Positions 33,950 through 43,393 of a DNA stretch of 64,000 nt are shown here, in pieces. The DNA lies in NCBI GenBank assembly GCA_002347265.1, contig DDYB01000025.1, forward strand, positions 1 to 64,000, in the 5' to 3' direction. Made by a program: the position numbers and the translations under genes. The first letter of the stretch is position 1. The number at the start of each line of letters is the position of its first letter. The notes beneath the pieces are model-generated. The model saw only the letters and a list, made by a program, of their open reading frames with translations. It did no database searches and was not told the origin of the DNA. The stretch comes from Desulfobacteraceae bacterium UBA2245 (lineage in GTDB: Bacteria > Desulfobacterota > Desulfobacteria > Desulfobacterales > UBA2245).

Positions 33950-35599
33950 ATGCTGAAGGAAAATCTCGTTAAGGAAATCGAGCAAAGCATTATCCGTAAC
34001 TGGTCCTATCCCGCATTTTCCGATTACGGGAAGGCGTCGCTTACCTATGCCGATGTGGCTTCAAGAATCCGGTGGTTTCATCATGTGTTTGAGGATTGCC
34101 GGATTGGTCCGGGCGATAAGATCGCCCTGATCGGGAAAAATTCAGCCAACTGGGCCATGACCTATCTTGGGGTTATCTCGTACGGCGCCGTGATCGTACC
34201 CATACTTCCGGATTTTCATCCGGATGAAATCGCTCATATCATCCGGCATTCCGAATCTGTTTTCGTGTTTGCCGCAGACGGCATCTTCAACGCGCTGGAC
34301 GCGGCGCTGATGCCCGATGTTCAGGCGTTTTTTTCCCTAGAGGATTTCACACCGCTGTTTCAACGCAACGAAAAACTGGGTGAAGTCCTTGAAAAAGCCA
34401 CGATTTCCTGTCTTGAATCCGGCCGGTCAACGTCCTCGGAATTTTCCCTGAAGTCCGTGGAAAACCCTCAGCTTTCTTCAATTGTCTATACCTCCGGAAC
34501 TACCGGATTTTCAAAGGGCGTGATGCTTTCCCACAACAGCCTGATGGCCAATGTGCGTTTCGCAAGGACGTATATGCCCCTGAAACAGGGAGACCGGATT
34601 GTTTCCTTTCTTCCCCTGGCCCATGCTTTCGGATGCGCTTTTGACTTTCTCTTTCCATTCATTGTGGGCTGCCATATCACCTTTCTGAAAAAAATTCCTT
34701 CCCCATCCGTGGTGGTCAAGGCGTTTCAGGAAATACAGCCGCATTTGGTGATGACGGTGCCGCTGGTGGTCGAAAAAATTTATAAAAATCATATCAAGGA
34801 TAAACTCAATAACGCCAAGGTGCGTTTTCTTCTGAAGCTTCCTGTGGTTAACCGGCTGATTCTGAAAAAATTCAACGACAGATTGAGCCAGGTATTCGGC
34901 AACCATTTTTATGAGGTGGTGATCGGCGGCGCCGCTCTGGAGGAAGAGGTTGACCGGTTTCTGAAAAAGATCGGATTCCGTTATACCATCGGCTACGGGC
35001 TGACCGAATGCGGACCGCTGGTCAGTTACGCGCCGAGTTCCGGACACCGCATCGGAGCGGTGGGCCGACTGGTGGACACCCTGGAGCTGAAAATCGACTC
35101 GCAAGATCCCGCCCTCGAGCCCGGTGAAATTCTGGTGCGTGGCGAGAATGTCATGGACGGCTACTACAAAAACCGGGAGGCAACGGCAGAGGCCATCGAT
35201 GCCCAGGGCTGGCTGCATACGGGAGACCTGGGGCTTCTGGATGCCGACGGTTTCATTCATATCAAAGGACGATCCAAGAACATGATCCTGGGGCCGTCCG
35301 GGCAGAACATCTATCCCGAAGAAATCGAATCCCGCCTCAACGGCATGGATTATGTGGAGGAATCCCTGGTGATCGAATCGGGCGACAAGCTGGTCGCTCT
35401 GGTTCGCCCCGATTATGAGCGCTTTCGCACTCACGGCGTCGATGAATCCAAACTTACCGAAATTATGGAAAAAAGCAGAAAAGAACTTAATTCGCGGCTT
35501 CCCGCTTACAGCGGCATTTCCAGAATTCAGATCCATTCCGAGGAATTTGAAAAAACCCCCACAAAGAAGATCAAGCGCCGTCTGTACCGCACAGTTTAA
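33950..35599 (+). CDS. AMP-forming acyl-CoA ligase
   Basis: 549 aa. The adenylation motifs are YTSGTTGFSKGVMLSH (P-loop), GYGLTECGPLVSY, LHTGDLGLLDADGF and KGRSKNMILGPSGQNIYPEEIE. A late lysine-rich TPTKKIKRR is where the catalytic lysine lies. The family activates fatty or aromatic acids to acyl-CoA. The form with the insert after residue 250 resembles long-chain fatty-acyl-CoA ligases. A GAGGAG lies upstream of the ATG. It may feed acyl-CoA dehydrogenase and EtfBA encoded 4 kb further. Confidence 0.9.
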   Translation: MLKENLVKEIEQSIIRNWSYPAFSDYGKASLTYADVASRIRWFHHVFEDCRIGPGDKIALIGKNSANWAMTYLGVISYGAVIVPILPDFHPDEIAHIIRHSESVFVFAADGIFNALDAALMPDVQAFFSLEDFTPLFQRNEKLGEVLEKATISCLESGRSTSSEFSLKSVENPQLSSIVYTSGTTGFSKGVMLSHNSLMANVRFARTYMPLKQGDRIVSFLPLAHAFGCAFDFLFPFIVGCHITFLKKIPSPSVVVKAFQEIQPHLVMTVPLVVEKIYKNHIKDKLNNAKVRFLLKLPVVNRLILKKFNDRLSQVFGNHFYEVVIGGAALEEEVDRFLKKIGFRYTIGYGLTECGPLVSYAPSSGHRIGAVGRLVDTLELKIDSQDPALEPGEILVRGENVMDGYYKNREATAEAIDAQGWLHTGDLGLLDADGFIHIKGRSKNMILGPSGQNIYPEEIESRLNGMDYVEESLVIESGDKLVALVRPDYERFRTHGVDESKLTEIMEKSRKELNSRLPAYSGISRIQIHSEEFEKTPTKKIKRRLYRTV

Positions 35600-35934
35600 C
35601 AGACCGTAGATTTCCCTTCTGATTTGGCTGATTTTCCGGCATGATGTATTGTATTATTTGAGCAACCGGACTAAATCAGCATCAAGCTTGGGCTTTTGTT
35701 TGCGGCAAGCCTTCTGAACATCAAGAGACGCTGGATTGTCTGATTGTATCGGTTGCGCTTTGAGACCTTGGAGCCGCCGTGCTGCAAACCGCCGAATTGG
35801 CGATTTTAAAACTTGAATCCATGTTGGCGCAGGGTTTATAGTTGTTGGACAAGAAATAGAGATCGAAGGCGTTGGGCTTTTGCCCTCGCGCTTTGAAAGC
35901 GGTTAAAAAATACAGTATTAACCCATGGTGCAGA
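35600..35934. other. Intergenic region before the aldolase-type synthase
   Basis: 335 nt with no ORF or clear regulatory element that I can support. Confidence 0.4.
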
Positions 35935-36729
35935 ATGAATATAGGCAAAAAAATCAGAATTAAAAGAATCGTCAACAGAAAGTCCGGTAAAACCGTGATC
36001 ATTCCGATGGATCACGGCGTTTCACTGGGGCCGATTCAGGGCCTCGAGGATATTGACAAAACGGTCAACATGATCCTCCGGGGCGGTGCGAATGCCACGG
36101 TGGTCCATAAGGGCATCGTCACCTCCACCAACCGGAGCGAGGATACGGATATCGGTTTGATCATCCATCTTTCGGCTTCCACCTCGCTGAACCCCTTTCC
36201 GAACAACAAGATTTCGGTGTGCGATGTAGAAGAGGCGCTTGCGCTGGGCGCCGATGCCGTGTCGGTTCATGTCAATATCGGCGCGGACGGAGAGGCGGCG
36301 ATGCTCGAATCCCTCGGCAGAACCGCAAGGGAGTGCAACCGATGGGGCATTCCGCTGCTTGCCATGATGTATCCCAGAGGGGATCTGGTCGAGGTCAATG
36401 TCGAATCCGTCAAGCTTGCCGCCAGGGTGGGCGCCGAGCTGGGCGCCGACATCATCAAGTGCCCGTATACCGGAAGCGCGAAGTCTTTTGAGGCGGTGGT
36501 CAGGGGGTGCCCTGTTCCGGTGGTGATTGCCGGAGGCTCCAAGCTCAGCGACGAAGAAACGCTTGACATGATCGAGGGCGCGATGACGGCGGGCGCGGCC
36601 GGACTTTCCATGGGAAGAAATGTGTTTCAGCACGAGGATCCCGAACATTTTGTGAGGGTTGCCTGCGAGATGGTGCATAACGGCATGCCGGCAAAACAGG
36701 CGCTGAAAATGCTGCGCAGACAGCTTTGA
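35935..36729 (+). CDS. ADH synthase / class I aldolase family (FbaB, AroA' type)
   Basis: 264 aa. The start at 35935 (MNIGKKIRIKRI) is chosen because homologues begin there. Upstream codons are weak and the ribosome-binding site is poor. The DhnA-type Schiff-base TIM barrel is recognised from IPMDHGVSLGP, SVHVNIGADGEAAM, DIIKCPYTGSAKSF (lysine) and AGGSKLSDEETL. Relatives are 2-amino-3,7-dideoxy-D-threo-hept-6-ulosonate synthases of an alternative shikimate route, or fructose-1,6-bisphosphate aldolases. The sequence alone does not decide between them. The partner dehydroquinate synthase II is not in the window. Confidence 0.8.
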   Translation: MNIGKKIRIKRIVNRKSGKTVIIPMDHGVSLGPIQGLEDIDKTVNMILRGGANATVVHKGIVTSTNRSEDTDIGLIIHLSASTSLNPFPNNKISVCDVEEALALGADAVSVHVNIGADGEAAMLESLGRTARECNRWGIPLLAMMYPRGDLVEVNVESVKLAARVGAELGADIIKCPYTGSAKSFEAVVRGCPVPVVIAGGSKLSDEETLDMIEGAMTAGAAGLSMGRNVFQHEDPEHFVRVACEMVHNGMPAKQALKMLRRQL

Positions 36730-36930
36730 ATTCAGGTTTGGCCGGTATTTTCAGCATCGGCCGTTTGATCGTATGGATTAAAATCGAGTCTGTGCTGTCC
36801 GGAAAGACGTTCGAAAAGCCGATTGCCGCTTTTCGACAACGGATTTCAGCTTCGGGCAGCGCGGATTTTGGCATATTTTGTTGGAGTATAGTCCTTCGGT
36901 TTGAACCTTAAAACTATCAGGAGGCCGGTT

Positions 36931-37524
36931 ATGACGATCAGTTTGCCGAGTTTAGCTTATGCGAAAAACGCTCTGGAGCCTTACATCAGTGAAAAAACCA
37001 TCGAATTTCATTACGGCAAGCACCACAACGCTTACGTCGAAAACGCGCGAAAGCTCATCGAAGGAACCGATCTTGCCGATCAATCCCTGGAGGCGATTAT
37101 CGAAAGGGCGGTCGCGGACCCTTCAAAGCAGGGCCTGTTTAATAATGCGGCTCAGGTCTGGAACCACTCTTTTTACTGGAACTGCATGAAACCGGGCGGC
37201 GGAGGGGCGGCTTCGGGCAGAATCGCCGATCAGATCGCTTCGGTTTTCGGCAATTACGAAAAATTTGCCGAACAGTTCAAGAATGCGGCAATGACGCAGT
37301 TCGGAAGCGGATGGGCATGGCTGGTGCTGAAGGGCGGCAGGCTCGAGATCGCCAAAACCGGCAACGCCGATACGCCGATGGCTCACGGCGTCAAACCGCT
37401 TCTGACGATCGACGTCTGGGAGCATGCCTACTATCTGGACTATCAGAACCGAAGGGCGGATTACATCGATGCGTTTTTGAAACATCTGGTCAACTGGGAT
37501 TTCGTGAATTCCAGACTGGTTTAA
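36931..37524 (+). CDS. sodB: Iron superoxide dismutase
   Basis: 197 aa from the ATG at 36931, with AGGAGG just upstream (36920-36925). Metal ligands are in EFHYGKHHNAYV (His), NNAAQVWNHSFYW (His), and DVWEHAYYLDYQNRRADYI (Asp, His). GSGWAWL is also characteristic. Iron is more likely than manganese in an anaerobe, but that is not decided by these motifs. It is a defence against oxygen exposure. A terminator follows. Confidence 0.93.
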   Translation: MTISLPSLAYAKNALEPYISEKTIEFHYGKHHNAYVENARKLIEGTDLADQSLEAIIERAVADPSKQGLFNNAAQVWNHSFYWNCMKPGGGGAASGRIADQIASVFGNYEKFAEQFKNAAMTQFGSGWAWLVLKGGRLEIAKTGNADTPMAHGVKPLLTIDVWEHAYYLDYQNRRADYIDAFLKHLVNWDFVNSRLV

Positions 37525-37549
37525 CCGATTTTTTATTGCATTGAAAAAA

Positions 37550-37584
37550 GGGGGCTCTATTCGCAGCCCCCTTGCCGTTTTTTT
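37550..37584 (+). terminator. Intrinsic terminator after sodB
   Basis: A 7-bp GGGGGCT / AGCCCCC stem with an 8-nt loop, then TTGCCG and T7. The T tract is displaced by 6 nt from the stem, so efficiency may be moderate. Confidence 0.7.
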
Positions 37585-37688
37585 CGTCTATGGCGATGAC
37601 GGGGCAATCGAATGATTTGCCCGCCATGTTCAATTTCTTAAGATAGGAAATCAAATATTTGACATTCAAAAGAAAATTTGAGATAAAA

Positions 37689-37706
37689 AGACCGACCGGT
37701 CTGTCT
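37689..37706 (+). promoter_or_regulatory. TetR-type operator 1
   Basis: An 18-bp near-palindrome AGACCGACCGGTCTGTCT (16 of 18 symmetric positions), 28 nt before the TetR gene start. Shared parts recur at 38342-38355 before the acyl-CoA dehydrogenase gene, so it is likely the site for autoregulation. Confidence 0.7.
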
Positions 37707-37733
37707 TATTTTTGAAGATCCAGGATTATCCGC

Positions 37734-38324
37734 ATGCCGTCGCTGAAAGAAAACATCATCCACGAGGCCCTGAGGCTGTTTTCCCTGAAGGGTTTTTCCA
37801 GCACCTCGATTACCGACATACTGGAAGCCGCCGGGGTTTCCAAGGGAGGCTTTTACAACCATTTCAGGAGCAAGGAGGACCTGTTTTACGCCGTTCTTGA
37901 GCGGGCGCGGCAGATCTGGCGGGAGAAGGTTCTTGAAGGGGTGGATCAGGTGGATGATCCCATCGGCAAGATATGCCTGGTGCTTGAAAATTATCGCGAT
38001 TCGTATCTGATCGATTTCGAAAACATTCCCGGCGGGTGTATTTTTATCACGCTTGCCGTGGAACTGGCCGATCAGCACCCCAAGCTGGCCGATGCCGTGA
38101 ATCATGGATTTTCGGGCTTCAAGGCCATGATAACCGGTTACTTGAATCAGGCGCAGAAAACGGGAGATTTAAGATCGACGGTTTCCGCCAGAGCGGTCGC
38201 CGAGATGGTGTTTGCCGGCATGCTGGGGGCATCGGTGATGTACGGCATCAACAAGTCCGCCGATGATCTGAATCATGCGATTGAAGCGGTTATTCAATAT
38301 CTGAAAGAACTGGTCCGAGTCTGA
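37734..38324 (+). CDS. TetR/AcrR-family transcriptional regulator
   Basis: 196 aa. The N-terminal helix-turn-helix (about residues 10-50) reads IIHEALRLFSLKGFSSTSIT and VSKGGFYNHFRSKEDLF, typical of TetR. The rest is a ligand-binding domain of the class that often senses acyl-CoAs or aromatic acids. Two matching operator-like sites flank the gene: one before it and one before acd-etfB-etfA. It likely represses itself and the oxidation operon until a substrate or acyl-CoA appears. Confidence 0.88.
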   Translation: MPSLKENIIHEALRLFSLKGFSSTSITDILEAAGVSKGGFYNHFRSKEDLFYAVLERARQIWREKVLEGVDQVDDPIGKICLVLENYRDSYLIDFENIPGGCIFITLAVELADQHPKLADAVNHGFSGFKAMITGYLNQAQKTGDLRSTVSARAVAEMVFAGMLGASVMYGINKSADDLNHAIEAVIQYLKELVRV

Positions 38325-38341
38325 TTGGTTTGCATGAAGTC

Positions 38342-38355
38342 AGACCGTCCTGTCT
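38342..38355 (+). promoter_or_regulatory. TetR-type operator 2
   Basis: AGACCGTCCTGTCT lies between the tetR stop and the acyl-CoA dehydrogenase start. It shares the AGACCG and CTGTCT half-sites with operator 1, with a shorter spacing between them. It points to control of the downstream operon by the same regulator. Confidence 0.55.
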
Positions 38356-38377
38356 TAACCTGAGAAAGGAGGATGTG

Positions 38378-39514
38378 ATGATCGATTTTACCTTTACCGA
38401 GGAACAGGAAATGTTCAGAAAGGCGGCCCGGGAATTTGCCGAAAATCAGGTGGCGCCGAGAGTGGCTGAGATGGAAGCCGCCGGCAAGGTTTCAGAAGCC
38501 GTTGTCCGGGCCCTGGCTGAGGCCGAGATGATGGCCCTGACCGTTCCCGAGCCGTTCGGCGGCCTGGGACTGGGCTATACGGCAAGGATGATCGCTCTGG
38601 AGGAGATCAGCCGGATCTCGGTGGCAACCGCCATGATGCTGCAGGTGTTTGCCTTGGGAATTGAGCCGATTCTGAAGTTCGGATCCGAGGCGCAGAAACA
38701 GAAATACCTTCCCGATCTGGCCTCCGGAAAGCGCCTGGCCACGACCGCGGTCACCGAGGCCACCGGCGGGTCCGATCCGACAGGAATCCGTACATCGTAT
38801 CGCAAAGACGGCGATGATTACATCATCAACGGCCGGAAATGCTTTATCACCAATTCCCACATCGCCGACACCCTCACGATTCTCGCTAAGGATGAAAATG
38901 ATCCCAAGGCGTTTTCCGCATTTATTCTCGAAAAAGGCATGCCCGGCTTCAAGGCGACGCATGAGGAGAACAAGGTCGGCATGCGGGGGTGCAATACCGG
39001 CGAGCTTGCCTTTGAAGATGTCCGTGTTTCAAAGGAACAGCTTCTGTTTACCGAGGGCAAGGGGCTTCGCGTGACCATGGCGGCCATCGGCGATGTGGGC
39101 CGCGGCGGCATGGTGGGTTGCGCCCTGGGCGTTCAGGCGGCCTGCCTGGAAGCCTCGGTGAAATTTTCCCGCGAACGCATCCTGTACGGAAAGCCCATCA
39201 GCCAGCTGCCGACCATACAGAGCAAGCTGGCCGAGATGAAAATAGATCTTGAGGCCGGACGGCTGCTGGCGTACCGGGCTTGCGCCATTCAGGATAAGGG
39301 GCAGCCTTCCAGCAACGAGTTTGCCGTGGCCAAGTATTTTACCACGGAGGCCGCGCAGAAGGCCGCCAAGATGGCCGTGGACATTCACGGAGGATACGGG
39401 TGCATGCAGGAGTATGCGGTGAGCCGGTACCTGAGGGATGCCTTTGTGCTGGGGCCATCGGCCGGAACCTCGGACATCATGAAGGTGATCATCGCAAGAT
39501 GGGTGCTTTCCTGA
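38378..39514 (+). CDS. Acyl-CoA dehydrogenase
   Basis: 378 aa from the ATG at 38378 (GAAAGGAGG upstream). It has the standard three-domain fold: VTEATGGSDPTGIRT (FAD-binding middle), KCFITNSHIAD, then FSRERILYGKPISQLPTIQ, KYFTTEAAQKAA and DIHGGYGCMQEY. The catalytic base is usually a Glu near YAVSRYLRDAFV in short-chain enzymes. Here the motif lacks an obvious canonical GGxGYxxEYP: it reads GGYGCMQEYA, so the base may be this Glu. The electron acceptor is EtfBA from the next two genes. Confidence 0.93.
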   Translation: MIDFTFTEEQEMFRKAAREFAENQVAPRVAEMEAAGKVSEAVVRALAEAEMMALTVPEPFGGLGLGYTARMIALEEISRISVATAMMLQVFALGIEPILKFGSEAQKQKYLPDLASGKRLATTAVTEATGGSDPTGIRTSYRKDGDDYIINGRKCFITNSHIADTLTILAKDENDPKAFSAFILEKGMPGFKATHEENKVGMRGCNTGELAFEDVRVSKEQLLFTEGKGLRVTMAAIGDVGRGGMVGCALGVQAACLEASVKFSRERILYGKPISQLPTIQSKLAEMKIDLEAGRLLAYRACAIQDKGQPSSNEFAVAKYFTTEAAQKAAKMAVDIHGGYGCMQEYAVSRYLRDAFVLGPSAGTSDIMKVIIARWVLS

Positions 39515-39588
39515 TTTTCGAATCCGTTTAAAACCTCTGCAACCTGCATTTCCGATTGCAGGGGCGAAAACACAGAAAAGGATGCCTC

Positions 39589-40389
39589 ATGACGCTTCAA
39601 ATCATTGTGTGCGTTAAAGCCGTACCCGATCCGGCGCAGGCCGGTCGTATCAGAATCGATCCGGCAACCAGAACGCTCACGCGCGCCGATGTTCCGCTGG
39701 CATTCAACCCGCTGGACCGAAACGCCCTGGAGGCGGCGCTGCAGATCAAGGAGAAATCCGGCGCTCGAATCACCGTTCTCAGCATGGGGCCTTCAGGAGC
39801 GGAAAGCATCGTCAGAGAATGTCTGTCCCTCGGCGCCGATCATGGAATTCTGCTGTCCGACAGGGCTTTTGCCGGGGCGGACGCCTATGCCACCTCGTTT
39901 ACACTGGCAAGAGGAATCGAAAATATCGGAAAATACGATCTGATCCTCTGCGGCATGGCCAGCAGCGACGGCGCCACGGAATGGGTCGGGCCCCAGATCG
40001 CCTCGTTTCTGGGAATACCGGCGGCAACCCAGGTCGAAGAACTAACACAGGCCGATTCGCAAACGCTCATAGTCCGATCCGGCATGGAAAACGGATACCG
40101 CCTGATGGAAATAAAGCTTCCGGCCCTGTTGACCGCAACCCGAAAGCTGAACCGTCCGCGGGCCCTTTCGTTTTCAGGAATCATCAAGGCCAGAAAAAAG
40201 CAGATAGTCCAATGGGGTTTGCAGGATCTCGGGCTCGCCGAAGATCAGGTCGGCCAGGCGGCATCCCCTACCGTGGTGAGCGCAATGACCACCCGCACGG
40301 CTCGAAGACAGGTCGAATTCATCGAGGGCTCCATCGAGGAGAAGGCTGAAATTCTGGTGCAGCGGCTGGCGCAGGCCGGTTTGATCTGA
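39589..40389 (+). CDS. etfB: Electron transfer flavoprotein beta subunit
   Basis: 266 aa from the ATG at 39589 with AAAAGG upstream. EtfB features: IVCVKAVPDPAQ at the start, FNPLDRNALEAAL and LSMGPSGAESIVRECLSLGAD. The signature LPALLTATRKLNRPRAL covers residues around 183. It carries electrons from the acyl-CoA dehydrogenase to the membrane. This operon contains no ETF-quinone oxidoreductase, so the downstream acceptor is encoded elsewhere. Confidence 0.93.
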   Translation: MTLQIIVCVKAVPDPAQAGRIRIDPATRTLTRADVPLAFNPLDRNALEAALQIKEKSGARITVLSMGPSGAESIVRECLSLGADHGILLSDRAFAGADAYATSFTLARGIENIGKYDLILCGMASSDGATEWVGPQIASFLGIPAATQVEELTQADSQTLIVRSGMENGYRLMEIKLPALLTATRKLNRPRALSFSGIIKARKKQIVQWGLQDLGLAEDQVGQAASPTVVSAMTTRTARRQVEFIEGSIEEKAEILVQRLAQAGLI

Positions 40390-40452
40390 GGTTTTTCATC
40401 AGAAGGGATGGCCTGGTTTTTTTGCCGGCAACTATATGGAGAGAATGGATCT

Positions 40453-41454
40453 ATGACAACAAAAGCCAACTGCGGTCCAGTGTGGGTTGTGGCGGAACAG
40501 GTCGACGGGCGGATTCAGAACGTTTCGCTTCAGCTTGTCGGAAAGGCCAGACAGCTTGCCGACGAACTGGATGTACCCGTCGAGGTCGTGCTTCTGGGAC
40601 AGGGTATGAAGGATGTCGTCGAGCCGCTTTTTGCCGCCGGTGCGGACCGGGTTTACCTGGGCGATGATCCGGTTCTGAACTGGTATCACGCGGAGACGTA
40701 CACGGAGATGATCGTTTCCCTTGCCCTGAAAATACAGCCGGAGATTCTGCTCATCGGATCGACATGCACGGGCAGGGAACTGGCGCCGCTGGTCGCGGCC
40801 CGGCTGGCGACAGGTCTTACCGCCCACTGCATTGATCTGAAAATCAATGATCAGAGAATTCTGGAGCAATGGATTCCGGCTTACGGCGGGCTTATCTCTA
40901 TCATATGTCCCCAAAAGAGGCCCCAGATGGCCACGGTTGCAAGCGGTGTTTTTCCCCTGCCGGATATGGATGAAAGCCGTCGCGGCGAGCTGGTGATGCT
41001 GAAGGCGCCGGAGGCGGTGTCAGGTCGTATTCGAACCCTGGAGGTCGTGCGCCGGGAACCGGAAACCGTGGCGCTGGAATCCGCTTCCATAGTGGTTGCC
41101 GGCGGCATCGGCGCGGGCGATGAAGACGGGTGGCGCCAGATTTCGGATCTGGCCCGGATTCTGAATGCGGCCCTGGGATGCACCCGGCCGGTGGTCGATG
41201 CGGGCTGGGCCGGTCATGAGACCATGATCGGTCAGAGCGGAAAGATGGTAAGCCCCGAGCTCTACCTGGGCATCGGCCTTTCCGGAGATCTTCAGCATCT
41301 GATCGGCGTGGCGGGGGCCAGGGTGATGGCGGCCGTCAACAAGGACGCCAGGGCGCCGGTTTTTGAACAGGTGGACTACGGCATCGTGGCGGATTGCCGC
41401 GAATTCGTTCCCCTGCTGATTGAAAAAATCAGGGCGTATCGTCAAAGTCGATGA
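40453..41454 (+). CDS. etfA: Electron transfer flavoprotein alpha subunit
   Basis: 333 aa from the ATG at 40453 with GGAGA upstream. The C-terminal FAD-binding signature is clear (PELYLGIGLSGDLQHLIGV followed by AAVNKDARAPVFEQVDYGIV). It ends convergent with the MFS transporter gene. It has no N-terminal ferredoxin domain, so it is not of the ferredoxin-fused bifurcating type. Confidence 0.93.
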   Translation: MTTKANCGPVWVVAEQVDGRIQNVSLQLVGKARQLADELDVPVEVVLLGQGMKDVVEPLFAAGADRVYLGDDPVLNWYHAETYTEMIVSLALKIQPEILLIGSTCTGRELAPLVAARLATGLTAHCIDLKINDQRILEQWIPAYGGLISIICPQKRPQMATVASGVFPLPDMDESRRGELVMLKAPEAVSGRIRTLEVVRREPETVALESASIVVAGGIGAGDEDGWRQISDLARILNAALGCTRPVVDAGWAGHETMIGQSGKMVSPELYLGIGLSGDLQHLIGVAGARVMAAVNKDARAPVFEQVDYGIVADCREFVPLLIEKIRAYRQSR

Positions 41455-41479
41455 GCCTTTATGGTTCGTGCGGCGACCA

Positions 41480-42646
41480 TCAGACCGTTTTGTGGCGCTG
41501 TCTTCGCATATCGAGAATTCCGACGCTCAAGGGGATGACCAGCATCAGAACGCCCAGAGCCGTAACACCCTGCCAGGCGGCGCGTACGTATACCAGGCCG
41601 CTCAGGGTGATTCCCGAATAGCCGCCCAGATAATAAAAAAGCACGTAAAGGGAATTGGCCCGTCCGCGGCTGGCGGTCAGTTTCCGGTTCAGTGCCCCGG
41701 CGGCCGAGGCGTGAATGGCGAAAAAACCCGCGCAGATGCCGGCCAGACTCAAAACCACTCCGATCATGGAAGGAATCAGGGTCAGGCCGATGGAAACGGC
41801 GAATACCACCGCGCCCATGGCCATGGTGGCGCCGTTTCCGATCCGGTTGCTGATGTTTCCGGCCAGCGGCCCCATCACAACGCCGATCAGATACGACAGA
41901 TACATCATCGTAATTACGCCGGTGGAGGCGTTGAACGGGGGGCCTGAAAGATAAAATGGCAGAAAGTTGAATATCGAGGAAAAAACGAAAAAGGCGGAAA
42001 AGGCCGCCGCGTAAATCATCAGCAGTTCGGTGCGGCGAAGCAGTCCGACAAAGCCGATTTCCCCGGCCGATTCCCCGGTCTGCTTTTTTTCTCCGGGAAG
42101 CCAGAAGAGCGCGGCCAGGGTGGCGGCCAGCAGAAAGACCGAGGCGCTGAAAAACGCATACCGCCAGTGCAGCGGCGGATGAATCCAGCCTCCGAGCAGG
42201 CGGCCTCCCAGTCCGCCGGCCACGGTCGCCGATATGTACGAACCCATGATCACATTGAGCCGGTGAAGCGGCAGCGTCCGGGAGAGATAGGCGGCCACGC
42301 AGGTGGTCAGGCATGGCAGAAACAGCCCCTGAATGAACCGGGCCGCAATGAGGGCCGTAAGATTTTCCGACAGGGCGCAATAAAAGCTGGATGCCGTGAC
42401 CACAAAGCCGCCGAGGGCGATCAGGGGCTTGACCCGGTACCGGTCTGCAAGCCGGCCGAAGGGCAGGTTGGCCAGGGCGATTCCCAGAACTACCATCGAG
42501 ATGGTCAGGGAGGCCTGAGTTTCGCTGACGCCGAATTCGCTCTGAAGCACCGGCAGGACCGGCTGGGTGATGTAAATCGTGGTAAAGGCGGCGGCTACCA
42601 GCCAGAAAACCACCGCGGCAAGACCTATGGGTTTGAATCTATTCAT
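41480..42646 (-). CDS. Major facilitator superfamily transporter, YnfM-like
   Basis: 388 aa with twelve predicted helices. The MFS signature between helices 2 and 3 is LPFGRLADRYRVKPLIALGG. The first helices (YITQPVLPVLQSEFGVSETQASL) resemble the YnfM/Bcr group of drug or metabolite exporters. The substrate cannot be inferred. It is convergent with etfA and shares direction with the SnoaL-like gene upstream, separated by 119 nt. Confidence 0.85.
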   Translation of the reverse strand: MNRFKPIGLAAVVFWLVAAAFTTIYITQPVLPVLQSEFGVSETQASLTISMVVLGIALANLPFGRLADRYRVKPLIALGGFVVTASSFYCALSENLTALIAARFIQGLFLPCLTTCVAAYLSRTLPLHRLNVIMGSYISATVAGGLGGRLLGGWIHPPLHWRYAFFSASVFLLAATLAALFWLPGEKKQTGESAGEIGFVGLLRRTELLMIYAAAFSAFFVFSSIFNFLPFYLSGPPFNASTGVITMMYLSYLIGVVMGPLAGNISNRIGNGATMAMGAVVFAVSIGLTLIPSMIGVVLSLAGICAGFFAIHASAAGALNRKLTASRGRANSLYVLFYYLGGYSGITLSGLVYVRAAWQGVTALGVLMLVIPLSVGILDMRRQRHKTV

Positions 42647-42765
42647 GAAAAAATAAATCGCATGGCTTTTGGAAAACGCGCGGATACAGGAAATCGGACT
42701 TGCGAAAAATCAGGGCCGATCGGCAAAATAATACAAAAAATGCAATCGGGCTTTAAAATCCAGGG

Positions 42766-43182
42766 TCAGGCCGGATAATCGCCGGAGCGCTCCACGGTGG
42801 AAGGATCGGGTATAAAGGTGCAGAATTCTATTTTCTGAATCCGGTCGTTCTTGATTTCGAAAAGCACCACCGCCACGGCATTGTTCTTGTCGCCCACAGC
42901 CAGCCGAACGCAAGGCTCCCCGTTCTTGGCATAAAAGGTATAGGCCCTGGTCAAAGCCAGTTCGGCAAAAAGATTCATATCCTTGGATCGTCTGGATTGC
43001 TTGAAGGTTTCAGACAGATAGTCGGAAATTTCATCCTTGCCCTTGAGTTCGTCAAACACGTTTTGGGCAACATAGCAGGCGTCATCCGCCAGAAGCGGCA
43101 TCAAAGGGGTTGTGTCCAGGGTGTTGATGGTTTTTGCATATGCCCTGGAGGCATCGGATTCCGTCAGTTTCTCTTGCGCCAT
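42766..43182 (-). CDS. SnoaL/NTF2-like fold protein
   Basis: 138 aa. The pattern of an alpha helix (ASRAYAKTINTLDTTPLMPLLADDACYVAQN) and a curved sheet (VRLAVGDKNNAVAVVLFEIKNDRIQKIEF) matches the NTF2-like fold. No clear catalytic acid-base pair is seen. Such domains serve many small-molecule or structural roles. The context does not help. Confidence 0.65.
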   Translation of the reverse strand: MAQEKLTESDASRAYAKTINTLDTTPLMPLLADDACYVAQNVFDELKGKDEISDYLSETFKQSRRSKDMNLFAELALTRAYTFYAKNGEPCVRLAVGDKNNAVAVVLFEIKNDRIQKIEFCTFIPDPSTVERSGDYPA

Positions 43183-43393
43183 GATCTTTGCGTCCTCTGA
43201 TCGCGATCCGCCGACAGCAGTTTAAGGCGATTGCAACCTTTTGAATTTCATACAGAATATTTTTGACCCATAAATCTGCCTTTGACATCGAGCCTTTGTT
43301 TCATTATGAGAAAACATGAGTTTTGGCAAGAAAATTTCTTGAGTATTGATTTTCCGGCTTTCTGAAAAAAGCCGGTACGACAGGGAGAATTTC

